Assembly (NCBI RefSeq): GCF_001640805.2
Contig: NC_066842.1
Span: forward strand, 23,702,098 to 23,766,097
Reading direction: 5' to 3'
Source of the DNA: Lates calcarifer
Taxonomy: Eukaryota > Chordata > Actinopteri > Centropomidae
Length of the DNA stretch: 64,000 bases
The position numbers and the translations under genes were made by a program. Of the stretch, positions 37,101 through 51,296 are shown in pieces. Under the pieces are notes generated by a model. That model was not told where the DNA came from, made no database searches, and was given only the letters and a program-made list of their open reading frames with translations. Position 1 is the first letter of the stretch. Each line of letters begins with the position of its first letter.

Positions 37101-40100
37101 CAGGCATGTCATCTGCAAACTTGATGAAGAGGTTGGAGCTGAGTGTTGGTGTGCAGTCATGGGTCAGCAGAGTGAAGAAGAGGGGGCTCAGCTCATCCTT
37201 GAGGGGCCCCTATGTTCAGAGTGATGGTGCTGGATGTGTTACTGCCGACCCATACTGCCTGTGGTCTCCCCATCAGGAAGTCCAGCAGCCAGTTGCACAA
37301 TGAGGTGTTGAGCCCCAGGTGGTCCAGTTTGTGTTTGTGTTGAATGCTGAAGTCTATGAACAGCATTCTAACGTATGAGTCCTTTGTGTCCAGATGTGTG
37401 AGGGCTGAGTGGAGGGCAGTGGAGATAGCATCATCAGTCGAGTGGTTGGACCAATGATGGAGTCACTGTTGTATCATATCCTTTTTACTGTGGAGATGAC
37501 TGCTGGCTCTAAAGTGCCTTTTATTCCATAATTTCCCCTATTTTTTTAATTCCTTAATGCCATATGAGGCAACCACTGTCTGTTGAATTATCTTCTGTCA
37601 ACTACTATATATCATAATGTTCTCTTTTTAATATGTGGTCTTACTGATCTTGTAAATGTGTTTTTTAAAGGCTACAGAGAAGAGATATGAAAAAGATATG
37701 TGAGAGCAGAGTCAAATGGATAAACCAGTATAAGTGATGAACTACATTAATAGAATTATGGTTGTAATAACTCTTGCCCAGTCATAAATGTTTAATAAGG
37801 TATTTGAAAATGCACAGTGCTGACAGAAAGTGGTGTCCAGAATGGATCGTTTTTACTTCAGGCAAAGATCCCCTGTCAGCAAATCAATGTGGGAGGTTGA
37901 GGCTGTAGTGAGACAGTTTGTTAAGCTGGCTGGCACTGCAGGGCCTGTCTTGTCCTTGACATGTCTTACTTTGTTTTATTTTGTTTGGTCATTTTACTTC
38001 TCTGTCAAGATTTCCTTTTCTATTTTGGAGGGAAGGGTGGTAAGGGTATCTTGCTTAAGCCTAACTGAAAAGGGGAAAGAGAAAAAGTTGAACAGAGAGT
38101 AGGGCAACAAAGGACGCTGAATCTCGAATCCTGCTTGATGGGAATGTAAACCTAGGACACTCAAGCTGACTAGAAAAAAAGCATACACTTTATGTTTGAT
38201 TTACTTATTTCTCTAAATGTCCTCTTATAATCCAGCTGACATAAAAAGATGTAAAAAATTATGAGTTTCTTAAAAGTTGTTCCTCCTTCAATTACACAGC
38301 GCAAAGGTGTACTCAGACACAAACACAGAGCTAATTCTGTTAGAGATATCAGATTGCTCTGCCACTCTGGAAAAACATATGGCAGGTGCTGGAAAGGAGA
38401 CTGATTGTCAGACCTCAAATTCATTCACTATGATATATGAAATGATAATGATTTATTTAGAGCTTTAACTGGTCAAGCACTACTTGTCTTGCATGTCCTG
38501 ATGACACAGCACTTGCTAATACTATTTTAAAGTTGAGATAGTGCACTAATGATTAAGCAGATTATAAAGCATTTCTAATATTTTGTTAGGTTACTATATA
38601 ATTGAGAGCACAATTAAAAATTTCACATGTTATTTGCTAGGATAAAATCCCCAGTTACATCCCCAGTTACAGGGATGAACTTCTAGTCTCAACTTTTACA
38701 TCAAAATGTATGAGAAGCTCTCATTCTAAATAGTGGAACAGAAACTCCAGAACAACTGCTTCTTGTGATATGATTGTGTTTTTAAAGAATGTATTTTTTC
38801 AAGGTTAAGAATAAACACTCAATCTCAGCATTCACATAGTTTCATCGTGCCCTTACTCCCCCTTTGTTATCTCTCAGTGTTTCTTTTCCATAGGGAACAC
38901 AATTTCACTTCTCCAGCTGGTGCTTTATATGTTTGCATCTGCATGTGAGTTCAAGAACCTCCACCCTCTCCTAATTGGGAATTTGTATTCATTAAAAGCC
39001 CTGGATGAAAACTAAGATGCACACCTGTTGTTTATGTCAGTGGCGGCTCTGTTGGAGGTGGGTCAGCATTAACAGTGGCCAACCATCCCCCTCCTTCTCT
39101 CACTAATAATCACATTCACATCATGAATCCCCAATTATCTCCCAAGCTGCTGCCCTCAGGCAAGATTCAACTCAGTCTTCCAGTTTCAAAATAAAGAAAA
39201 TATTTTTTTTGTTTTACATGTTTTATTGTGCTTCCTGCCATAGATATTCATCTTAATTATTATTTTCCATTGTATCTCATTAGAGTGGAGAGGAAGGATT
39301 AAGTTGTGATCAAAAGAGGTGTGTTTGGGTGCGTGGGCTTTAACATGCATGAGACAGACAGAGATGGTAAGATTATATATCTTGTAGTTAGACGGTAACA
39401 GAAATACACAGATGACTGACAGTAAATAGAAGACACGCAGTAGCTTGTTAGCTTCACACACCTACCAGGTAGCAATATGTTGGGAGCTTTATAATGAGGC
39501 TGCTTCTTCCATGTGGACCAAAGCTTTAATCCCCAACACATCAGCACTGTGACATATGGTTAAGAGTGCATTGTTTGCCACCTACACACCCTCTTTCTTT
39601 GGTACTTTTCATTCTTATTCTCTTCACTTTGCTCTGAAATGAATCCATCTGCTCCTTTCTTTCCTTACTTAGTACTCACACCAGTCTTCTTTCTTTTGTT
39701 GCCTCCTTTTTGCTGTCACCTCTTTCCTACCTTCCCCATTTTGTTCTTTCTCAATCTTTTCTCCCTCTCTTTTTCTAACTAATCCCGCAATCACCATTAT
39801 TTCAAACTTCTTTCTTTATCCTTTCCATGGCTGGGAGATAACTCCAAATGAAGTGTATGAGGCGCTGCATTTGGCTTTGATTGCTGTGAGTGTGAGCTCA
39901 TGTGCCCTCATGTACACTCTCACCTTGCAATGGTTTGCTTTCTTGCTTTCTGTTCTTTTGTTTCAGTATAAAAAATATCTGCTCCTGATTATCAGGTATA
40001 AACATAGCAGGCGTGGGAATATTTAATCTATTTTTCTCCTTTCTGAGCTGCCCAATCTGCTGATGCATCCTGTTCTCTTAATCTCTGTCTGTCTGTTCCT

Positions 40101-41458
40101 GTTTCCTTCTCTTCACCAATGCCTTGTGGGCGCTGTCTTGTGTATTTTGTGCATCTTTTGTATCACTCCATCTCCTTTTATTTGCCATCAACATTTTAAT
40201 ACCTCTGCTACTGCATTAAAAAATAGGCATTGCCTAAAGATGACAATATTACACTAAGATTTTGAGTAGTAGCTAGCGGTCAACCGATTAATCAGGTTGA
40301 TATCTGGCATTTTGAGATAATCAGCAGGTGCACTATAATTTTATTTTTTTCTAATTCATGTTCAAGTTCATTGTTCATTGGCACCAGAAACAAAGAGATG
40401 TCACTGGGTGACACTGTGTGCAATAACATTGTATATTTATTTTTTATTTATTTATGTATGTGGCCTGGTAATTCCAAGGGGATACCAAGCCAGATGAGAT
40501 ATTGGAATTGGGCACATTTTGTTCTTCAGACTTCAGTGTGAAATAAGAATAAAATTAAAGCTGCGAGCAGCGTTGAACGGGCCCTCGCACCCGGCGCCCG
40601 TCGGGGGAGTGGCCACCGCAGGGTCAACGCAGGTCGCAGGGCACACGCTGGCGTAACAGTTCCCACTTCCGAGATGTACCGAAGTGTCCCCACGGCATAA
40701 TATTCACACCGCTGCGTTTCACTATGGAGACGCTGTTCTTCGGGTGGTACGCCTCTCCCCTCTTCTTCCAAACACCAGCAGTGTCTCTATGGCCAAAGAG
40801 CTCTGGTTTTGTCTAATCTGACCAAAGGACATGCTTTCAGTATGCATAATCTTTCTCCAGGTTGTCCTTGTCGTACTTCAGTCTGGCTTGAAGGCGTCTC
40901 TTCTGCAGAAGTGGAGTTCTCCTTGGTCTGCAAGCTCACAGTCCGTTCCTGTGCAGAGCTCTCATAATTGTCTTCTTTGAGGCTACAATTTCTGACTTAA
41001 CTAAGTCATTCACTAGTGTCTTGGCAGCGTTTATGGTTTTCTTTCCAGGGTCATTGAAATCTTACCTCTGCCAGGCTTGTTCTGCACAGTGTGGCTCTCC
41101 TTGAATTTCTCGGTGACGCTTCTCATTTGAGTTCTTGACGCTTGGAAATGCTGTGATAACTTTGTATATCCTTCTCCTGCTTCCTGAGCATCCGACAATT
41201 CTTTTCTTCAAGTCTACAGTGATTTCTTTAGTTTTTGGCATGATGCTTTCTCAAGTGACAGCTCAAATCTTAACTGAAGTTTTTATACCGCGTGTAAAGC
41301 AACAAAAAATTTTAAATAAAAGCTTTTATGCTAATTATTTTCTGTGATAATATTTTTCAGAGCTCATCATCTGTGACAGCTCTTGGCTCTCCTGACTGTA
41401 ACCTCCCTGTGGCAGCTTCTCACAGACTCAATCAACTCCTCTTCCCCTCCCCCCTCAA

Positions 41459-41490
<32 letters not shown>

Positions 41491-44400
41491 ACACACACAC
41501 ACACACAGATAACCCCTCCTAAAAAGCCATCAAAGAGTAATACAATAGCTCCATCTGCTGGATAAAGCAGTAAATTGCGCCCAACATCTGGCCATAATTC
41601 ACCTGATCTTGGATCTTCAACTTTGACGGGCCAGAACAGGCACATGCTTCGACCAAAACTCACAATTTTCGGAGCACGTCTTCCTTAGGTCCTTAAGTCT
41701 GTCCTGACAACATTTGAAGTGAATCTGGTCACCCTTCTAGAAACTGGACATCACACTATAAAATATATAATTTCCTGCTATAAATAGGTGGTGCTACAAC
41801 AATTGTATGAATATTGACATATGGATGTGTGCAGATACGTACCATTAACAATCCTATAAAGTTTGATGCAGTTTGGACAAAGTATGGCTGAAATATAGCA
41901 AATTTAAAGCAACTTCCTGTTTCGTGGCGAGTGATCGAATTTGAGGGGCCATAGCGTCCACGCCCTTCAACAAAAACTCAAAAGCTTCGCAATCAAACAT
42001 CATCTATGTCTTAAGAACATTTTATCAAATTTTGAAGTCAATCGGATAATGCGTTTAGGACAAGATAGATTTCCCGTGACCCCTGGAAATGGCAAAAAAG
42101 ACACAATTTTTTCACCTTCCGGTCAAAATAAAAATACTTTCTGTTGGGTTTAGAATATGGCTCCAAGAGACTTTTTGGTGCGTCATGGGATGTTACATAT
42201 GTGTGCACATTTTCAGATTTTTAGGTGCAACGGGCTTGAGGGGCTGTTCAGCCCATGCTCAAGACCCATAAATTATTAAATTTTTCACCATGACTGACGC
42301 ATCTGCAAATTTTCATGACTTTTCGTGCATGTTTAGGCTCCCTAAAATGCGATTAAAGTGGCACCGGAAGAAGAAGAAAAAAAAATAAAAATAATAATAA
42401 TGAAACCGAACGAAAACAAGAGGGTCCTTGCAACTCGGGCCCTAATAAAGGATGCTACATAAAGGTCAGGAGTATAGGTAAGAGTTCGACCAGTGAATTG
42501 AACGCTTTGCCTCACAGCTCAGCTCTATCTTCACCATAATGGTCTGTGCCTGCATTACGGTTTACACTGGACCAATCTCAATCTTATACTCAATTTTACC
42601 CTCACTTGTGAGATACTTGAACTCCTTCACTCAGGGCATCCTGGAGAGACCAATCCATCCATTTACAGTGATGATCTGAACCTTTAGTATGCTAACATGG
42701 TCACAATGACAGTGCTAATATGCTGATGTAACAATGTTTTCCATCTTCCCTATCCGTCAGAGCATCACAAAAGCAGCGGACTATGTTGTTTCTATACAAA
42801 AATGTATGCCAATCCATCCAGTAGATTTTGAGAGTCCTTTAGATTACTCAACCAAAGTAGTGGACCAACCAGCTGACATCATCATCCGTAGGTCCCTCCA
42901 CTGGAGTGGGCCAAAAATGATAATTAAGTCAACAGTCATTACTCCGGAAAGCTCCACAGTATGATCTAGAATCCATTAAATAAACAGACCTGGGGTTGAC
43001 ATGAGTTGTATTTTCCAGTCTCAGAACACACAAAATGTAATTTAGTTTACTTCTTTTATTCTCCACACTGCTGTCTTTCTCCCTTCATTCCTTCTTTGGA
43101 TTCTTCTGCTCTATGTTATTCTTGTCACTCCACTGTCTAACACTTACAGCTGGATATTAGATGATAAAGCAAAAACAGGGCCCCTATCTCAACTTCAGTG
43201 CCTGTGTCAGTGCTGACATGTGGGTTGGCATTTACTGCATAACAGCAGCTTGATGCCAGTTCACATCCCTCTTCATTAGGGATGCTGGAGCCAGTTATAT
43301 TTTGCGCCAATCAGTCTTGTTGTAATTAGCTGTGTTCAACACACCAACCTAGCCCCATGACAAGATAATTACTGTGGGTTCCCAGAGGAGACGTGTGGGG
43401 AGGACCACAGAACTCAAGTAGAAGTTGTAGCTGTAGTTGAACCATTAGGCTGTGGTCTATTTCCATCAGTTTAATCAGGCTTCTTCTGTGGCTGATTTTA
43501 GAAATGTGGGGGTCGATGCAGAGATTGTAGAGTGATTAGTCACCTGCAGGAGTGTCATAAATAATCAGTCTAAAATGTGCTGTACTTGAGTACTTACATC
43601 TTTGTGATTTTATCAACAAGAGCAAACTAAATCCATGGAAGAAATGCTCAGTAATGAGTGAATAATGCTTTAAAAACTGTAAACCATTTTAACTAATCTC
43701 TCCGCAGCCAGTAGAGGTGTTTAAATTGCCAAAAGTGAATGTTTATTGCATAGAAACACTGGTAAATCAGCCTTTATTTATGAATTAGTATGAATGGTTT
43801 CGACAGTATCTGTTGTCCACTGTTGCTTTGTACTGTATGAAAAGCTTCTCCATAAGTTCATTAAAGCCCTGCAGCCATCTGAAGGCTGAGGGACACATGC
43901 ATTGATAAATGCACACTCTGATTTGAGAGATGCCACGTCTGACTGCAGTGCCAGCAATGCACAATCATCCTCTGTGTTTGGTTGAAATGCTGTTGTGTCA
44001 ATTTTTATGGCATAATATGACCATTTATGACATGAGAAACAGTATAAATGGAACCAGTAGAAACAAAAATAGTGTTAGACTGATGAGGTCCTAAAATGAC
44101 TTCTTTTATTTCTGTCATCTTTGTACAAGTTAAATAAAAAATCCACACTATCTGCCTCTGGTTGCAGATATGAGGTTTGTTTCGCTCCACCATCCAGACT
44201 ATAATATAATTTGCTGGAGAAGCATCTTTCCATTTGTTGAGCACAGCTGTTTCACAGCAATGAGAACAGTAATGTGACTAGTTAAGAGTGAGTTTAGTTA
44301 TCACTGCACTGTCCAAATTAGATTCTACCCCAACCAGTTGTTGTAGCACTTGATGTTGAATAAATTTTGAGTCAGTTTTATGTAAAGAATGTGAACACTT

Positions 44401-47400
44401 ACTTTACCAGCCATTTCAGAATATGACATATTTTCCTGTAGTTAAAACAAGCCTTATGAAAGTTTAATGAGCAGGAAAAACCTGTTAATGTATTCTTTGC
44501 TGGAAAACTCCAGAGCTGCTGCAAACTAATAGAGAGGAGCATAAAGAAAAGCAGTGTGAGTGCTTCCCTGGCCAAGTCCTTCTCCAGTGTTCAGTATATC
44601 ACTGGTCATAAACATCATCCAGTTGATAGGTCACACAGACCAGAATCCATCTGTCTCAGCTCTATTACAAATATTTCTAGTTCAGTCTCTTTAGTTTTTC
44701 TGGCCTTTAAGGATCCCCTCCAGTCCACCTTTTCCGTTCAACAGTTTCCCTGAGAGGCTGTGAAATCTGCCTGTCCCAGACCCTCTTTTAGCCTGTCTTA
44801 TGTTCACCCTCTGTTTTTTCCAAGTGGTCATAAACAGAAATCCCAGTGCGCAGTGACTGTATTCCCACAACAGCACCAAGTGCATGGAATTCATCACTCA
44901 CTTTGACTGAGTTACACCTCGGCTCAGCTCAAGGTCAAAGCAATTACTGGACTTTCACTCCCACTCTGACCTCCCTCTTCCCCCTTTTCTCTGCTCTCTT
45001 CTTCACAACTCTAGTTCACTCTGCACAGTCTTTCACTCTGACACCCATGCTTTCTCATGATTTTTGTTTTTCTTTGCTGCTCTTTTCTTTTTCCAACTTT
45101 GTGAACTTTCTTTACTTGTCTTTCTACCTGACACGCTGCTTACAGAAGATTGTTCAATTGTTTTTGTTTTTTAATCTTTTTTTCTATTACTGTGTAATAT
45201 ACTTTGAACAGTATACTCTGAAGTTGTTTTAAGTTATAGTTATAACCTCCTCTGGTGCTACTGCTGCATCCCACTAGTGGCTCAGCAGCAGTAACTCAAT
45301 GTCCTGGGTATAAATCAGTCCCACATTTGATAGCTAAGATAAACCCCATTTGATTGGAGATCAATGCAATAGCAGACACAATGAAACTGTAAACTGTAAA
45401 CTGTAAAATACACTGATCAGCCATAACATTAAAACCACTGACAGATGAAATGAATAACACTGATCATCTTGGTATAATACAATGTTCTGCTTACTACATA
45501 CCACCCACCTAAACATTGTTGCAGACCAAGCACTCCCCCCAATGACAATAGCACTCCCTAGCAGCGGTAGCCTTCCCCAGACGGACAACGCACAGAAACA
45601 GGAACACGACAAGGAGAGCCCAAAGCGTTGAGCCAGCCCCTAAACTCCCCAGATCCCTGTCTGATCAAGCATCTGTGGGAGGCACCACAGCAAACCAGAT
45701 CCATGAAGGCCCTACCCCACAATGCATAGGACCCAAAGGTTCCTATGTCAACCCCCCAAGGGATCAGAGCTGTTTTAACAGCAGGAGGGTCATCTGCGTT
45801 ATTCTCTTTACAAAATGTGGCAATCTATCCAATAGTTTCTGAGATATTCCAGTGTGGACCAATATGCTAGGCTGACTGACCAACCCTCGCCATCTATAGA
45901 GCCATGCCTAACATCCATGGCTAACTGTGTTTTGCTTATCTCCTTAAAGAGTCATTTTACTTTTAAGTCATTAGATCTGTTTCTTAGTTTTTTCCCCTTA
46001 TTTTTCACACAGTGATTTATCTTAGGTCAGCCTATCCAGTACAATATAACACAAAATGAAACTGCCAGAGGCAATTTCAAAATCATCACCTCAGTAGCCA
46101 GAGGCGAAGAATCAGTTCTCAGTTGGGCACATAATGACCTTTGCCTTCCTCCCAAATTACAGCTAAGGAAACTTTTGAAGTTTGATTTATCTGAATTATC
46201 TGTAACCTGCTATAGAAAAAGGCTATATTCATAACCTTGGAAAAAGTGTCAGACCCTTTCTTTTCCCAAAGGTGTGTTATGGTTTACTTATTTGATAGGA
46301 CACAAGAGAGGAGAAGAAGTCCCCTAATGCTACCAAGACTGTCACTCCAAAAGACAAGACATTAAATTATACTGGTTAATATGATGAAATTTCTCTTCTC
46401 TTCTCTTCTGTGCTCTGCTCTGTTCTCCTCTCCTCTCTTGTATCCTCTCTTCTCCTCTCCTCTCACACCTCAGGTCTCAGTGATAATGATATTTCAGATT
46501 AATCCTGATCACCTGATCCAAAAGCCTTTGAGGTGTCTTGGATCACCACATCATCTACATTTCAAGATCCATTTCAAATTCAAATTCAAAAGACTTTCTA
46601 CTGAAGCCTGCAAATTTCTACCACAGCAAAACTTGGTTTTCAGAGCCAGTTGATTTATTTTTATTGTAATGACAACATCAAATTTCTTATCTCATCTTGA
46701 AACTATTTTCCCTCTGTTTTTTAATCTGTCATAACATGTTTTTTACATTTTTTCTTGGCTAACCAAATCAGCAAGTTATACCAGCAAGAGGTATAAGGGA
46801 TGGTTTAAAATAGGATGATGTGTGGGTGTGCTTTTGCTCATATTTTTTTAATGTCACTACAAATAGTTATCCACACACAGGCTTGTATCACATAGTTCTG
46901 TGACCTGATGTATTCAAAGTAAAAAAGCTCATAACTCTGTATCACACTTCAGCCTTCATTAATTGCCGCATTTTGGTACTTGACCAGTGCTGACCAGTGT
47001 GACAATGTTTCCTCAGGTGAATGTGTCACATATTACACCTGACACTGGTGTGATGGATTACCTTGCCCTCAGATTATATTACCTTGGAGGAAATACACAC
47101 ATACGCAATCATTTTGATTCTGAAATACACATAGCAGGGTGCACAAAAAAGTGTGTATACAGTGATGTGGCTGTGGACCTCTCATAAAACACTAAGCTAC
47201 ACAACATATTTGTTAAACCTACTTTCTCAATTACCTTACTAGTAGCGATGTAGTCCTATGTCAGTGTCATTATCTATACCACCTATCCTTAAGGGTTGCA
47301 GGGCCAACATATATAGGCAAACAACCATTCACACTCACATTCACACCTACGGGCAGTGAGATTCACATTACCTACTTGGCGGGGAGGAAACTGGAGTACC

Positions 47401-49101
47401 CTGTGAGAACCCAAGCACATACAGGGAGAACATGCAAACTCCACACAGAAAAGCCTCAGACGATCTAGGTTTTGAACCCAGAATCTTCTTGCTATGAGGC
47501 AACAGTGCTAACCACTACACCACCATGCGGCCCTATGTCAACACATTTCCTGCCGAATTTACAGGATATCTATATTTTATGTTTTGTCTGTGCCATTCTT
47601 ACTGGCTTGAAGAGGACAAGGCTCAGTTGGAAAAGATCATCAATGTACTTCCCTACATCAGTCAAGATTAAGCAATGACTGAATCAAACTCTGATAACAG
47701 TTGTGGGTTGTTTACTTTAGGGCCAGCGCAGGCCAAATATTTTTGCCAGGATTTTCCTGTCCAATCCAAATTTGATAGATCTGAGACAGAAATCCTCTAG
47801 GCAGTTCGAAACTGTGCTCTTGTTTTTCAAGCCAAAAACAAGATGCACTTGCATTCAGCAAACTTATGAGATGAGTCTGAAATGGGAGGAGCATACTATC
47901 CAATCAGAGCACATGGGGCTCTGAAAAGAGGACAATCCAAAGCAAAACAATCATGTTTACAAAGAAGGCAAAAACGGGAACTTAGTGAAGCTCACTGAAC
48001 TCTGGCCCTGCTTAAGCTCCACTGCTAGATGAACATAATCAAAGTGGACCCCTCTTGATCCACAGCCATCTTGATGCTTTTTCTGCATCAGTGATGTTCT
48101 TGATGGCTCTCTTCCTGTGTGGTCCTGTGATGGCAAAGAGCTTGAGGGCTCTGCAAAGGAACTAGATGGGGATGCCATTCTAGCTTCCTTCCACAATGGG
48201 CGCCAAGTGCACACACCACCAGCTCCAGCATTCAGCTAGTAGGTCTGCATAATTTACTCTTCTATCTGGTCCTCCTACAAGACATTCAGTTCTATTAAGA
48301 CCATTTACCTTGCTGTTTTGGACATCAGGACCATGCCTTGCCTGAGTGTTGTCTATACAGTGGTGTCTGGGAACTAAGCTGCTTCATAAGTCAACCTTCA
48401 GTAGTGGCAAGAAGCCCTAGTGATCTTCGATGCTGCTGTGGTCTCTCCCCTTTCTTGACAAAACCATTTGTCTTCTATGTTTGCTGCTGACAATCCCTGT
48501 GCATAAGGTATCTGCCCTTGCCATCAGCACCCGAAGGACCACTGGTAGTGCCCCTTCTTCAGGGCTGTGGAGGATGTCATAAACCAACTGGATCAGAAGC
48601 TTGATCCAGAGTGGCTCAGCCTTCTACAGATTTGACCAAGTAATCTTGCAGTTGATCTTGCAGTGGGTATTGCAGTGGGTACATGGCCTGTTGCCACATC
48701 ACCACCATTCTGCTGGCATGCACACACACTATATATTATATTTGAAACCAGGGGCTGTAATGGGGATTTGGTTTAAAACAGTAGGTGTGGTTTTTGCTAA
48801 TATCTATAAATCCTAAACCATCAGGGAATTATTCTTCTACACAAACACTGGGATTTCAGCTGGCTACATTCAATATAATAGCATGTTTTCATGCCCTGAT
48901 GTTACTATCTTGCTGGTGGCATTGTTGCTATTATTACAACAGGAAACATAGCAATCAACTAGCAAGCTTTTAGGGGAAAGAAAATATGGGCTTTGTTTAT
49001 TTCAGATCTGTTGATGCTTTGTAAAGACCTTGACAGATGATACAGCAGGGCTTCATATCCATGTCACAGGTGGTTGATAAATAACCTGCTGAACTGAAAT
49101 T

Positions 49102-49134
<33 letters not shown>

Positions 49135-51256
49135 ATGCTCCTCCAGTTTGACCTAAGCTGTGAATTTTATCCGACTAAGTTACAACATATTGGCCCAGTC
49201 ATCCATCTGTTCCACAGCCCCTATGCAATTGTAATTGCATTAGTGCAGTGTTGATTTTTTAGTAGACACCTTTTCCCAAAGTCCCCTGGCTCATTTTCCT
49301 TTATTAAACCAAGTCTGGAAAGACAATACAGAGCCTCAGGCCGCCATGCACAAAGTCCCTCCAGGCAAAACTTAATTCCAAAGTGAGTGAGTGATAAGTG
49401 GGCAGAACTGAGACCACTAAGGAAATGTGGGAAGGAATGGTGCAGGTTATCTGTATCTACCTCATACAGATATGTTCACAGTGGGTCAACAAATGTCACA
49501 GTTACCCTGAGATTTATGGTGCTTTATAACATTGTGCTTTGCACAGTGCATTATTTTCCCAGCATGCAACTTCAGTCTTTTGGTTCACTGTCACTGCTTT
49601 CCTAACATCGTCACAACCATGACTCCAAATCAATGCTGATGTTGCTCTATATCTACTAGATGTGTAAATAGGCTAGTGATTGTTAACACGTTTGCCATAT
49701 AAACTTAAAAGGTAGTATGTGCTGTGTTCACAGACACAAGGTCAATTTTAATCATTCAATAGCTTCTTCTGGGACATTCCACAGTACCTTGTGGTCTTCA
49801 TCTGCAGTTTTTAACAATATCTCAATTTCAGTGTAAAGGATCCTCTGACACAGAGTGCAGAGGAGGACAAACGGATAGAAACAGGTGAAAGGAGAGGATG
49901 ATTGGAATCTGACTTAAGACTGAATGGACAAAATGGACATGGCTTACTCAAATGGAAAGGCCAAAAGCACTGGATGCTTTTGGTTATGGTAAAGGGGATG
50001 AAGATGATGAGGGGTGACACAGGCAGGAGACAGGTTAGCGCTTTTGGAGAGGAATGTTGGAGACTGACTGGAGGTTTGCAGATCAGTGGATTCTGGCATG
50101 TGAGCAAGCTGAAGTGGGGGGTACTGAAATGGCACAGCAGCAGCACAGACACAGGACATTTCCTGGGGCACAGGGAGACATTAGGTTGGTGAAAATACAA
50201 GAAAATAACATAAACACTCAAAACGTCTTAGATATACCACTGTCATGGCAGAACAATCTGACAGAGTGGATGAAGAGCTACTTTTCTCATGCAGCAGGTG
50301 ATTGAATGATGAGGAGCAGGTATCTCAACAGCCAGGAGCAGGAGAACCACACTACAGCCTAAGGGGAAGATGGGAAAAACACAGAAACACAAGGAAAACA
50401 TGGTGTCAAAGCTCCAGCTGTGAGATTTAATTTGATAAATTGTAAATAGCAAAACAAGCAGATTAAGACATAGCTGCTGTTTAAGCCTGAGATTTTTTAT
50501 TTGCTGCCATGTCTCAGAAACTGGTAGGAGTAACAGCAGTTTCTTGTAATTTCTCTGTAAGATGTGTCCCAGGCTTCACCTCTTCATTTTCAATGCTGTC
50601 ACAACTGCTGCTATAAAATCTGACAGAACATGAATGCTAGCAGATCTCACATGGAAAGTCACTCAAGTAAGAGATAGTCTGACTTTAATGTAATAAAGTC
50701 ACTGTAGCAGGACCTCAAACAAATTCAGTGGTAAATACATATGTATTTGTGTGGATTCCTGATGACTCGAAATATAAGGAGATTTGGCGAAGGAGCACCC
50801 AATATAGATAGGATTATTGAATAATTATCGTTATTGATGAATATATAGATTTTTAGCCATGCTAACAGTGTGCTTGGTGGTGGATGGCATTTATGGCAAT
50901 TTATGGATCGGTTAGTTGCTCCAGACTTAAATATTGCAACAGATATTGGATAGATTGCCATGAACTTTGATATAACTAATCTAACTAATGATTTTGGTGA
51001 CTTGTTGGCTTTTCTTCTAATGCCACCATGACAAATTAGTGGTTTTGAGTGAAATGTTTGGTCAGTGACTGGATGAAATGTTATGAAATCTGTTACCCCT
51101 TTTGGTTTCCCTCTGGATGAATTGTAATAATTTAGCTGTTCCCCTGACATTTCTCTAGCACCATCACCAGGACAAAATTTAATTAGTAAAATACTTTGGT
51201 TTATAACCAAATACCTGCAAAACTAATGACATTCCTTTCGGCCTTACCTGTAGTTT

Positions 51257-51296
<40 letters not shown>

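Larger units (their letters stand above)
40556..42452 (+). repeat. dispersed teleost repeat with GGGCCC ends, split by a Tc1 fragment
   Basis: Left end: TTAAAGCTGCGAGCAGCGTT, ACGGGCCCTCGCACC. Right end: AACTCGGGCCCTAATAAAGG. Interior blocks (AGCAACTTCCTGTTTCGTGG, GGCCATAGCGTCCACGCCC) are homologous to the inverted copy at 3476-5075. Left and right parts are separated by Tc1-like sequence at 40655-41300 and an AC microsatellite. That both flanks belong to one copy is an inference from the shared family. Confidence 0.6.

Noticed and set aside
41459..41507. CRISPR-like regular repeat
   Set aside because: Plain dinucleotide microsatellite; no spaced repeats anywhere in the window.
44840..45240. 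Possible LINE C-terminus ([11 protein letters not shown])
   Set aside because: Too short, and the rest is low-complexity; no supporting RT motif.
49811..50305. Overlapping 136-, 96- and 83-codon frames on both strands
   Set aside because: No domains, no splice sites matched to SPON1, both strands equally open; likely chance.
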